Both the position numbers and the translations under genes were made by a program. From Fulvivirga sp. (GTDB lineage: Bacteria > Bacteroidota > Bacteroidia > Cytophagales > Cyclobacteriaceae): 35,462 bases of DNA. The notes beneath the pieces are model-generated. The model was not told the origin of the DNA. It saw nothing but the letters and a program-made list of their open reading frames with translations, and did not search any database. The stretch spans positions 1 through 35,462 of the forward strand of contig JANQLQ010000081.1 in the NCBI GenBank assembly GCA_028280565.1, in the 5' to 3' direction. Positions 7,802-15,657 of the stretch are shown piece by piece; position 1 is the stretch's first letter, and each line of letters opens with the position of its first letter.

Positions 7802-10800
7802 ATGCACGAAGTGCTCAAATCGTACCTTAAAAGGCTGACAAACCTCTCCGGGAATAATCGCTCACTCATGTTAAGAAAGTTGAGCGCAGATCAATTCTTA
7901 GACCTTTACGCGCTAAATTTCATCACTGACGCTACCGGGGCCTTTTCCATAATAGAACACCTCGTAGCTGGCCGGAAAAAGGTGTTATGCCCGGTCATGG
8001 ACAGCCGCCACGAAGATACGAACCTAGTCAGTCGCCGGTTAAAGAAACTGCAACGAGTGGACAAATTTATCCAAGAAGAAAGGGGTTCAAAAGATCTTTA
8101 TGTAGGCTGGCCCTTTGTAAAGGGTAAGTTTAGCGATGGTACTTCTGCTCGATGTCCTGTGCTTTTCTTCCCCGTAAGCCTGGAAATTCAGAAAGATCAA
8201 TGGCTGCTCGTGCCCCGCGTGGAAGAGGGCGTCACCTTTAACAAGTCCTTCTTTTTGGCCTATTCACATTACAATGGGATCAACCTCACCGATGATTTCC
8301 TGGACCGGACCTTCGAGGATTTTGACGATGACAGTACGGTATTCCGTACCAGCCTCTACCAATTACTCAAAGAAAGCCCGGTAGAGATCAATTTTAACCG
8401 GGAAAATTTTGAAGATGCGCTACACTCTTTCCGGGAATATAATAAACCGGAATTTGAAGAAGAACATGCAAACGGGGAGTTAAAAATGTTCCCGGAAGCA
8501 GTACTTGGCATCTTCCCGCAGGCTGGGTCACAACTTGTGCCAGATTATCTTAAGCTGATCGAAGACAATACAGCCCATGATATTGACGATTTCTTTGCAG
8601 AGCGTACGTTGATAGAACCCGAGGATCAACCCGGGCAACGGAAATTCTCTTTCCTGGATACGGTGGACGAAGAAAAAATGATCACCCCATTTAAAATGGA
8701 TGCCCACCAGGAAAATGCACTAAAAGCCATTACCAAGGGGAACTCACTGGTAGTGCAAGGTCCACCGGGTACGGGTAAATCACAGCTCATCTGCAACCTA
8801 GTCTCCGATCATATCGCCTTGGGTAAAAAGGTATTGGTAGTTTGTCAAAAAAGAGCGGCGCTGGACGTGGTCTATGGGCGAATGCATGAAATCGATATGA
8901 CCGATTTTGTAGGGTTGGTCCACGATTTCAGGAACGACAGGAAAGAGATCTACAAGAAGATCGCTCGCCAGGTGCACCGTATCGACGAGTATAAGATGAG
9001 GAACAACGGCCTGGACAGTATCCAGCTTGAGCGGAAGTTTTTACAAACGAGCCGGCGGATCGACCAGGTGACCACGGAGTTGGAAGAATTTAAGTTTGCC
9101 TTGTTCGATGAATCAGAATGCGGCCTATCTGTAAAAGAGCTTTACCTTACATCGGACATCCAAGCGCCTGCCGTCAATTTCAAACAGGAGTATACCTGGT
9201 TTCATTTTGACAAAATCCACGAATTTTCCGGCAAACTTAGGGATTACACCGAGTACTCGTTACGTCTTAGCGCACCCGGCTATCCTTGGAAGGATCGTAG
9301 GTCCTTCACCAACTATGGCGTAACAGAAGAACGAGCCGTATTAGATGCACTGGACGATATCCCGGCCTATCAAAAAGAGATTGGTGATCGCATAGAAGAG
9401 CAAATCGGGGAAAGACTGTCCCTGGAAGACGGTGAGTTTTTCTTAAGCCGGCGCGATTTTATCATAGAAATGTTGGGGATCTTGAAAAATGAACAGGCTT
9501 ACCGGCTGTTCCAACACATGGTAGCCTACCCCGACAGCGATACTAGCGTACTCTGGCTAGCCAATATGGAGCGTGTGCTGATGGAGTGTTACAAAGGGGC
9601 AGGACCAGAAATGTCGCTACCGTCCGATATGCTGGGGAAATTCCAGGAAACCCTACAGCGGAATATGGACGCGCGCAGGAGCATTCTAAAACTGATCCAA
9701 TGGAAGCTTTTTTCAAAGGACAAATCCTTTATGCGCCGGGTCCTTTTGGATAATCACCTCAAGCAGAACCGTGAAGGACTGAACCTCATGGTAGAAAAGA
9801 TTGACAACCGGCTGAACTTAGAGCATAATATCACCAAACTCCGAAATATCGATTGGATCACGGAGATCCCCGGGCGGTATGAAAAGATCCACTTCCAGAA
9901 TTGGTTCTACATTATGAAGTTGGCGGTAAAAGCCAAGCTCATCTTTACTTCCTTAAGGAATTTCAAAGAGCTTTTTAATGTACAAAAGCTCTCCTTTATC
10001 GAATTCCGTAATAAGCTGGAACTTATCTACCAGCTGATAAAAGGTATTCCCGACCGCAAAACACAGTGGCTCGTTTACCTGACGGAGGGGCAAATCGCAA
10101 AAGTCATAGACAATGCCGGGATCATTGACGAGATGAAAAAGACCTTGCGAAAGGACTTCGAATCCCTTTGTGAGTTTGACAAACTCCGTCAAGACATGCT
10201 TACCCATGAGCAAAAGTCCGTGGATAAAGTAATGGACGAATTACCTGATGCCACGCCGGAGAAGGTAGAAGCGTTATTCCAAAATAGCTTAAGGCTGGCA
10301 TGGATAGAGCACATCGAGACCAAATACCCTGTATTACGAACTGTCTCATCCAGTAAATTCATGAAAATGGTGGTGGAGCTACAGAACTGTGTACGGGAAA
10401 AAATGCAGATCAGTAACGAGATGTTGCTCTTGCGCGCCCGGGAGCGCACCTACGAGCATGCAGAATACAACCGTCTCAACAACATGGTCACCTACCGCGA
10501 TCTTTTACACCAAGTGACCAAGAAAAAACGGATCTGGCCACTGCGAAAATTGATCGCCGAACACTATGAAGAGCTCTTTGACCTGGTCCCTTGCTGGATG
10601 GCTTCCCCCGAGTCTGTATCGGCTATATTCCCGATGCAAACGATGTTCGACCTGGTGATCTTTGACGAGGCGTCGCAGTGCTTTGTAGAGAGGGGCATCC
10701 CTGCTATGTACCGCGGCAGGCAGTTGCTGATCGCCGGGGATGATAAACAGCTCAGGCCCAGCGACCTTTACCAGGTACGTTTCGACGATGAGGCTGAAAA

Positions 10801-11851
10801 GGATGTACCGGCCTTAGAGTTAGACTCCCTGCTGGAACTCGCACAGCAACACCTAATGTCCGTTCAGCTTAAAGGGCATTACAGGAGCAAGTCATTGGAC
10901 CTGATCGATTTCTCCAACCGGCATTTTTATGAAGGCAACCTAAGGCTGCTACCTGATTACGATGTGGTCAATAAAGCTGAGCCAGCCATTAGCTACATCA
11001 AAGTAAATGGTACTTGGGAAAATAACATCAACAAGGTAGAAGCTAAGAAAGTAGTTGACCTGCTCATGGACATCCTGGAAAAGGAACCCGGCAAAGAGGT
11101 AGGCGTGGTGACTTTCAATGCAAAACAACAGCAGCATATTTTAGATGTGCTTGATGAAAAGGTCTTAGATTCAGGCCAGGCCATTCCAGGCCATTGGTTT
11201 GTTAAAAACATAGAAAATGTACAGGGCGACGAAAAGGATATTATTATATTTTCTACGGCATATGCACCCGACCCAAAGGGAAAAATGATCATGCAGTTCG
11301 GGAGCCTTAACGCAGAAAATGGGGAAAACAGGCTCAATGTAGCCATAACCCGCGCCCGGGAAAAAATTATGATCGTAAGCAGTATTAGGCCACAGGAACT
11401 AAAGGTAGAAGACGCTAAGAACGAAGGCCCAAAACTATTAAAAGAATACCTTCAATTTGCTTTAGAGGTTTCTAAGGGCAAATTCAAACCTAGCCCAACA
11501 TTACCTGCCAAACATCAAGGAGAATGGTACCTTAAAAATCAACTGGAGCAATGGTCGTCCGGTAATTTTGACGAGTTCACGTTTGTTGAAGAGCTTCCTT
11601 TTTCAGATATCACCATTAAGAACGATCTAGGCTACATCGGTCTTATCCTCACTGATGATGATATCTATTACCAAGGGCAATCCGTGAAAGATTCTCATGT
11701 GTACACTCCTTTTACCCTTAGCAAAAAGAAATGGAGCTTCACCGCCGTGTTTAGCCGGGAATTCTGGAATAACCGGGAGGAGGTAAAAGAAAGCCTGGTA
11801 CGGTTTGTGAATCACCATACGCAGAAGGTGGGGAAAAATAGTACCATTTAA
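7802..11851 (+). CDS. Large superfamily 1 DNA/RNA helicase (DUF4011-like N-terminus)
   Basis: This 1349-residue cytosolic protein is an ATP-dependent helicase of the UPF1/DNA2-like group. Visible motifs are Walker A GPPGTGKS (320-327, K326), motif Ia VVCQKRAALDVV, motif II FDEASQ (D955, E956), motif III GDDKQL (about 979-984), motif IV region LKGHYRS, motif V NVQGDEKDII and motif VI RLNVAITRAREKI (1177-1189). About 600 residues of helical, charged sequence separate motif Ia from motif II. The N-terminus contains a PVLFFPVSLEIQKDQWLLVP segment like DUF4011 proteins. The last 150 residues resemble the Vsr-like endonuclease tail of related helicases but lack an obvious catalytic ExDG motif. Such proteins are found in housekeeping and in defence contexts; no defence partner is visible here. 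It appears monocistronic. Confidence 0.88.
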   Translation: MHEVLKSYLKRLTNLSGNNRSLMLRKLSADQFLDLYALNFITDATGAFSIIEHLVAGRKKVLCPVMDSRHEDTNLVSRRLKKLQRVDKFIQEERGSKDLYVGWPFVKGKFSDGTSARCPVLFFPVSLEIQKDQWLLVPRVEEGVTFNKSFFLAYSHYNGINLTDDFLDRTFEDFDDDSTVFRTSLYQLLKESPVEINFNRENFEDALHSFREYNKPEFEEEHANGELKMFPEAVLGIFPQAGSQLVPDYLKLIEDNTAHDIDDFFAERTLIEPEDQPGQRKFSFLDTVDEEKMITPFKMDAHQENALKAITKGNSLVVQGPPGTGKSQLICNLVSDHIALGKKVLVVCQKRAALDVVYGRMHEIDMTDFVGLVHDFRNDRKEIYKKIARQVHRIDEYKMRNNGLDSIQLERKFLQTSRRIDQVTTELEEFKFALFDESECGLSVKELYLTSDIQAPAVNFKQEYTWFHFDKIHEFSGKLRDYTEYSLRLSAPGYPWKDRRSFTNYGVTEERAVLDALDDIPAYQKEIGDRIEEQIGERLSLEDGEFFLSRRDFIIEMLGILKNEQAYRLFQHMVAYPDSDTSVLWLANMERVLMECYKGAGPEMSLPSDMLGKFQETLQRNMDARRSILKLIQWKLFSKDKSFMRRVLLDNHLKQNREGLNLMVEKIDNRLNLEHNITKLRNIDWITEIPGRYEKIHFQNWFYIMKLAVKAKLIFTSLRNFKELFNVQKLSFIEFRNKLELIYQLIKGIPDRKTQWLVYLTEGQIAKVIDNAGIIDEMKKTLRKDFESLCEFDKLRQDMLTHEQKSVDKVMDELPDATPEKVEALFQNSLRLAWIEHIETKYPVLRTVSSSKFMKMVVELQNCVREKMQISNEMLLLRARERTYEHAEYNRLNNMVTYRDLLHQVTKKKRIWPLRKLIAEHYEELFDLVPCWMASPESVSAIFPMQTMFDLVIFDEASQCFVERGIPAMYRGRQLLIAGDDKQLRPSDLYQVRFDDEAEKDVPALELDSLLELAQQHLMSVQLKGHYRSKSLDLIDFSNRHFYEGNLRLLPDYDVVNKAEPAISYIKVNGTWENNINKVEAKKVVDLLMDILEKEPGKEVGVVTFNAKQQQHILDVLDEKVLDSGQAIPGHWFVKNIENVQGDEKDIIIFSTAYAPDPKGKMIMQFGSLNAENGENRLNVAITRAREKIMIVSSIRPQELKVEDAKNEGPKLLKEYLQFALEVSKGKFKPSPTLPAKHQGEWYLKNQLEQWSSGNFDEFTFVEELPFSDITIKNDLGYIGLILTDDDIYYQGQSVKDSHVYTPFTLSKKKWSFTAVFSREFWNNREEVKESLVRFVNHHTQKVGKNSTI

Positions 11852-12017
11852 CACCTTTACCAGCCTACTGGAATAGAAAACCTCAAATTTGACCGAATTA
11901 TTATGAATTTCGGGGTTCTTCCACCGACCTTGAGTTAATAGCGTTAAGAATTTCAGCAGTGCGCTACAGAGAGTAAATCACATGGTTTGAGCGTAGCGAA
12001 TTTGTGATCTTTTTATA
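11852..12017. other. Spacer downstream of the helicase gene
   Basis: No gene is visible. A weak hairpin (CCGAA/TTCGG, near 11892-11912) follows the helicase stop but has no T-run. The sequence then enters module B at about 12018. Confidence 0.3.
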
Positions 12018-12108
12018 TGATCATGGGTCACAAATGAGAACCACCGGATTACAAATCCTATTGCTCGATAAGTACGCATTACGCTGCGCTAAATGCGCAC
12101 TAGGTGAA
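12018..12108. repeat. Module B repeat, copy B2
   Basis: It aligns gap-free with 572-662 (85 of 91 positions identical by hand count; the last 65 are identical). Its right edge abuts the left end of family A copy A2 exactly at 12109. Confidence 0.7.
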
Positions 12109-12410
12109 TTGAAAATTCAAGTGCCGTATGGAGGGGGGACATCCAGGAACAGCGCGGCACATTTGAGGGCCGTGGGTAAGCGGCTTATAGGGGTGGGTAG
12201 CGCGTTTTGCGCGGAAAATGGGCTTTGTTCCTGGCGCCCTTTTCTTTTGTTTCGTTTTCTTTTGGGCGTGCAAAAGAAAATGAAAACTGGACTTAGAACT
12301 ACAAAATCCCGCGTATACTGCTCATTTAGAGGCTCCCATTACCCGAAATATCTTAAAAATATGGCTTAACTTGCCAAAATTAAACTTTCACTATCAATGC
12401 TAATTTTCAA
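12109..12410. mobile_element. Family A MITE-like repeat, intact copy A2
   Basis: The 302-bp element has perfect 9-bp terminal inverted repeats, TTGAAAATT (12109-12117) and AATTTTCAA (12402-12410). It contains the conserved hairpin TTTTCTTTTG (12255-12264), loop GGCGTG, CAAAAGAAAA (12271-12280). It encodes no transposase, so it would depend on an enzyme encoded elsewhere if mobile. Target duplications are not obvious. Confidence 0.65.
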
Positions 12411-12476
12411 GGACACCTTTCCCATTGCTGGTCGATCAAGATCTCTACATTCCCCGCGTAACCCGCAGTTAAGGAC

Positions 12477-12495
12477 TGGCTCTTCACACGAGCCA
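12477..12495 (-). other. Small hairpin right after the glycosyltransferase operon
   Basis: TGGCTC and GAGCCA form a perfect 6-bp stem with a 7-nt loop, immediately after the last stop codon of the operon (minus strand). The bases that follow are not T-rich, so intrinsic termination is uncertain. Confidence 0.3.
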
Positions 12496-12496
12496 T

Positions 12497-13462
12497 CTAA
12501 TTCCTTACCAACTTCCTTACACCTTCGGTAATAAAGCCTACCCCGTAGGCAAACAATTGGGTAAAAGCTGCGGCAATGCTTACAACAGCCACAGGCAGGC
12601 TTTTCGTTTTGACCAGGCTATCGCTGAATATTAAAAAGAAGTAAAAAACAAGAAGACCGAGAGCTACGAAAAAAAAAGGAGTGCTTAATAGTGGCAAGAA
12701 CCATAAGCCAACGGCACCAAGGGTAAATACAGCAGGAAACGCATGGACCAACTTGATCTCTTTGGGATAAAAGCGGCTCACATTGATCCTAGCGCGGCCA
12801 AAAAAGTGTAGCTGACGGTAAAACTGGCGTAAACTGGTCCTACGCTTGTGAAACACGTAAGCATCTTCAATCAAACCCGTTTTGAAACCCTTCTCTATGA
12901 TCCGGATGCTGAATTCTATGTCTTCTCCCATCCTGGGGATAATATATCCTCTCGTTTTTTCAAAAACCTCCCGCGATATTCCCATATTGAAGCTCCGCGG
13001 ATGAAAAGTACCCAGGTGACGTTTATTACCCCGGATACCGCCCGTGGTAAAGAGCGAGGTCATAGAATAGCTGATCGCCTTTTGTATGATGCTAAAATCC
13101 TCTTGTGCACGATCCGGTCCCCCAAAGGCGTCCAAAGGTTGTTGGTCCAGGTACCGGTCTACCGTCTCAAAATAATGAGGGGGAATGAGGCAGTCCGAAT
13201 CAAAAACCACAAAATAATCACCCTTAGCACGTTCAAAGCCGAAATTCCGGCTAAACCCTTGCCCGGTATTAGGTTTGTAGAAATACTGGATGTTCAGCAG
13301 GCTGGCATATTTCTCCACAACCTGGTCGCAACGGAGCGTAGAGCCATCTTCTACGATGATCACCTCGAAAGGTGGCGCGGCCTGCTGCGTCAAGCTTTCC
13401 AGCAGCTCGTCGATCTCGTCGGGACGATTATAAATGGGTATGATCACCGAGTAGCGCCTCAT
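12497..13462 (-). CDS. Family 2 glycosyltransferase with C-terminal membrane segments
   Basis: A GT-A fold glycosyltransferase transferring sugar from a nucleotide donor to an unknown acceptor at the inner membrane. The N-terminus carries VIIPIYNRPDEIDELLESL and the nucleotide-binding VEDGS (38-41). The metal-binding DxD is VVFDSDC (88-90). The acceptor/catalytic region is GEDIEFSIRI (179-188), followed by HKRRTSLRQFYRQ, similar to the processive-type (Q/R)RxxW region but without Trp. Two to three hydrophobic stretches (about 240-280 and 288-312) should anchor it in the membrane. Its start codon directly follows the stop of the upstream glycosyltransferase with no gap, so the two are almost surely translated from one transcript. 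The product sugar cannot be inferred. Confidence 0.9.
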   Translation of the reverse strand: MRRYSVIIPIYNRPDEIDELLESLTQQAAPPFEVIIVEDGSTLRCDQVVEKYASLLNIQYFYKPNTGQGFSRNFGFERAKGDYFVVFDSDCLIPPHYFETVDRYLDQQPLDAFGGPDRAQEDFSIIQKAISYSMTSLFTTGGIRGNKRHLGTFHPRSFNMGISREVFEKTRGYIIPRMGEDIEFSIRIIEKGFKTGLIEDAYVFHKRRTSLRQFYRQLHFFGRARINVSRFYPKEIKLVHAFPAVFTLGAVGLWFLPLLSTPFFFVALGLLVFYFFLIFSDSLVKTKSLPVAVVSIAAAFTQLFAYGVGFITEGVRKLVRN

Positions 13463-14431
13463 CTATTCAAAGCCTACCTGGTCTGCCACAAGGTATTCAT
13501 TGACCGAGTTCGACTTAGAGGCCATCATCTCCGCCAGGAAACCTGTCAAAAAAAGCTGGACACCTACGATCAGCGCTACCAGCGCCAAAAAAAACAGCGG
13601 CTGGTCGACAATATCCCTGACGGGTAGCTGGTAATGTAAACGATACATTTTATCTCCAATGACCCACACCGTGATGGCAAATCCTGCTAAAAAGGAAAGT
13701 GTTCCAAATGTCCCAAAAAAGTGCATAGGCTTTTTCCTGAAACGGGACACGAACATAATGGACAGTAAGTCTAAGAAACCATTGATGAAACGTTCCAGCC
13801 CAAACTTGGTCTGGCCGTACTTCCGCGCCCGGTGCTCTACTACTTTTTCACCAATTTTGGCATAGCCATTCCATTTGGCAATGACCGGTATATACCGGTG
13901 CATTTCCCCGTAGACCTGGATATCCTGTATCACCCGGTTTTTATACGCCTTTAGCCCACAGTTAAAATCGTGTAAGTTGATGCCCGATATCTTGCGCGTG
14001 ATGTAGTTAAAAAAACGCGAGGGAATGGTCTTGCTGATCGGGTCATGTCGCTTTTTTTTCCATCCCGATACCATGTCATACCCATCATTTGCGATCATTT
14101 CATGTAAGGCAGGGATCTCATCGGGACTATCCTGCAGGTCGGCATCCATGGATATGACCACCTGTCCTAATGCTTTTTTAAACCCGGTATTCAATGCGGC
14201 GGATTTACCAAAGTTACGGTTAAAACTTACTCCTTTGATATGTTTGTTGTTAGCAGAAAGCTCTCTCACAATGTCCCAAGAACCATCTGTACTCCCATCA
14301 TCCACCAATATTATTTCATAAGTAAAGCCGTGCTTTTGCATCACACGGCTTATCCAATCTGTCAATTCCGGTAATGATTCTTCTTCATTGTAGAGGGGAA
14401 CCACTACCGAAATGTTTATGTCATCGGTCAT
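13463..14431 (-). CDS. Polyprenyl-phosphate-type family 2 glycosyltransferase (DPM1/GtrB-like)
   Basis: The enzyme likely transfers a hexose to a polyprenyl phosphate carrier at the inner membrane. Domain order: GT-A domain with VVPLYNEEESLPEL (10-23), LVDDGSTDGSW (42-52), the DxD in SMDADLQDSPDEI (D96, D98), NCGLKAYK (157-164) and RARKYGQTKFGLERF (201-215), the family's conserved 'R-x-x-G-x-S/T-K' motif. Two C-terminal membrane helices follow (about 239-258 and 279-301). These features match the GtrB/ArnC/DPM1 group. It lies 2 bp downstream of a small membrane protein gene and is immediately followed by a second glycosyltransferase, supporting joint work on a lipid-linked glycan or envelope modification. 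Confidence 0.93.
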   Translation of the reverse strand: MTDDINISVVVPLYNEEESLPELTDWISRVMQKHGFTYEIILVDDGSTDGSWDIVRELSANNKHIKGVSFNRNFGKSAALNTGFKKALGQVVISMDADLQDSPDEIPALHEMIANDGYDMVSGWKKKRHDPISKTIPSRFFNYITRKISGINLHDFNCGLKAYKNRVIQDIQVYGEMHRYIPVIAKWNGYAKIGEKVVEHRARKYGQTKFGLERFINGFLDLLSIMFVSRFRKKPMHFFGTFGTLSFLAGFAITVWVIGDKMYRLHYQLPVRDIVDQPLFFLALVALIVGVQLFLTGFLAEMMASKSNSVNEYLVADQVGFE

Positions 14432-14433
14432 TT

Positions 14434-14958
14434 TTACACATCTTCCGGGTTACTGTTTTTAGTAAACGCAGTGATGATCAAAGATAGAACAAATCCAAAA
14501 AACACACCTCCTATGATCCCTAAAACCAAACTAATTTCGGGATTGGTGAAATTCGATGAGATCTCAAGGGCCTGCTCTATCTCGGAGTCGCTCAAACCTT
14601 GTTCTTCAAGCCGAAGAATTGTTTGCTCCTCGATACGGGCAAAATAACCTTCATCGATAAACTTGATATAGATGTAGCGAAAGATACTGCTGATCACAGC
14701 AGAGACAAGCGATACCAATGTACCGATCGCCAACCCCTTGCTGTACGACATATATCCATCACCACCCTCTTTAAACTCTTTATGCGCTAATACCACGATA
14801 ATAATAAAGGGGATAAGGCCAATCCATCCTGCCCAAGGGGAGGTATCTGTCTCTGTTAACGTCAATATCATAAAGAACACGATAGAAACAACAGCGGCGA
14901 TCAGCCCCCATTTTACAGACACTTGTTTAGTAGACGATTTTTCTATAGACTCTTCCAT
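14434..14958 (-). CDS. DUF4199-type small membrane protein
   Basis: Starting at M32 of the longest frame (MEESIEKSSTKQVSVKWGL), the protein has 174 residues. It has four membrane helices: VSIVFFMILTL, WIGLIPFIIIVVLA, a third through GLAIGTLVSLVSAVISSIF, and a C-terminal one through LVLGIIGGVFFGFVLSLIITAF. An extramembrane helix-rich loop (GYFARIEEQTILRLEEQGLS) precedes the last helix. This pattern matches DUF4199 proteins, which are widespread in Bacteroidetes and of unknown function. It is the second of two such proteins in the operon. The in-frame region upstream to 15051 has no good start and is treated as spacer (126 bp). Confidence 0.82.
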   Translation of the reverse strand: MEESIEKSSTKQVSVKWGLIAAVVSIVFFMILTLTETDTSPWAGWIGLIPFIIIVVLAHKEFKEGGDGYMSYSKGLAIGTLVSLVSAVISSIFRYIYIKFIDEGYFARIEEQTILRLEEQGLSDSEIEQALEISSNFTNPEISLVLGIIGGVFFGFVLSLIITAFTKNSNPEDV

Positions 14959-15084
14959 TTTTGTAAAGGTTATGTGAGGCGGACAAATTAGTAATAAAAT
15001 CCAGCATGACAAATTATTACTCTTATGCCTTAGTTCAAAAGTCAAAAGCATACGTGGTCATTACCTCGGTTGAATGGTCATCCA

Positions 15085-15657
15085 TTAAGATCGCGAGGAC
15101 CAGCGATCCGTCTTTCGCATGATAACGGCCAGTAGAATAGTAAGAAAGAACCCGATCACACAGCTCTTTATAAAATAATCCAGGGCCATTTGGTAAGGGC
15201 GGGTAGAGCGCATCAGCGTGATCTGCCGTTCGAATTCCTCTTCTGTAATGGTAATTACATTCTCCGAGGTAAGCTGCTCCTTGTTCAATTCCAGCCCACG
15301 AATGGTGCCTTCAATGTACTCCAGTAAAAAGGGTTCGTGAACATTCCCGAAAATCAAAATAAAGATCCCTACGATCAGCCCGAGACCGATATAGAATATG
15401 ATCCCTGCAAGCAGCCCTTGCCAAAAGTGGAGAATCCCCTGGTTATAAACCTCCTTGAGTTCTTTTAAGGAAAAGAAAATAAATACGCCAAAGAGCAGGA
15501 TACGGTAATCATAAATGATAGGGATCAATAGTGGGTGACGGTGTGTGTAAAATAGCACCAGGATCGCGGCTATTGCCAAGACGGCCGCCACAACGGCATA
15601 TTTTAGCGGTACTTTCACTAATGGCGGGACCCTATGCATCGATGTACTCCCTTCCAT
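15085..15657 (-). CDS. DUF4199-type small membrane protein
   Basis: This 190-residue inner-membrane protein has four predicted helices: YAVVAAVLAIAAILVLFY, RILLFGVFIFFSL, a long one through LLAGIIFYIGLGLIVGIFILIF, and SCVIGFFLTILLAVIM at the C-terminus. A charged loop (IEGTIRGLELNKEQLTSENV) separates the third and fourth. The layout parallels the next gene in the operon, suggesting an old duplication. The start at 15657 overlaps the end of the dihydroorotase-like gene by 26 bp; an alternative start M7 at 15639 still overlaps by 8 bp. The overlap implies translational coupling. Function unknown. Confidence 0.82.
   Translation of the reverse strand: MEGSTSMHRVPPLVKVPLKYAVVAAVLAIAAILVLFYTHRHPLLIPIIYDYRILLFGVFIFFSLKELKEVYNQGILHFWQGLLAGIIFYIGLGLIVGIFILIFGNVHEPFLLEYIEGTIRGLELNKEQLTSENVITITEEEFERQITLMRSTRPYQMALDYFIKSCVIGFFLTILLAVIMRKTDRWSSRS

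Noticed and set aside
12477-12495. Hairpin after the glycosyltransferase operon as an intrinsic terminator
   Set aside because: The stem is only 6 bp and is not followed by a T-run on the minus strand; listed only as a hairpin.
12848-13627. 259-codon plus-strand frame
   Set aside because: It lies antisense across two well-supported glycosyltransferase genes and its product has no sensible features.
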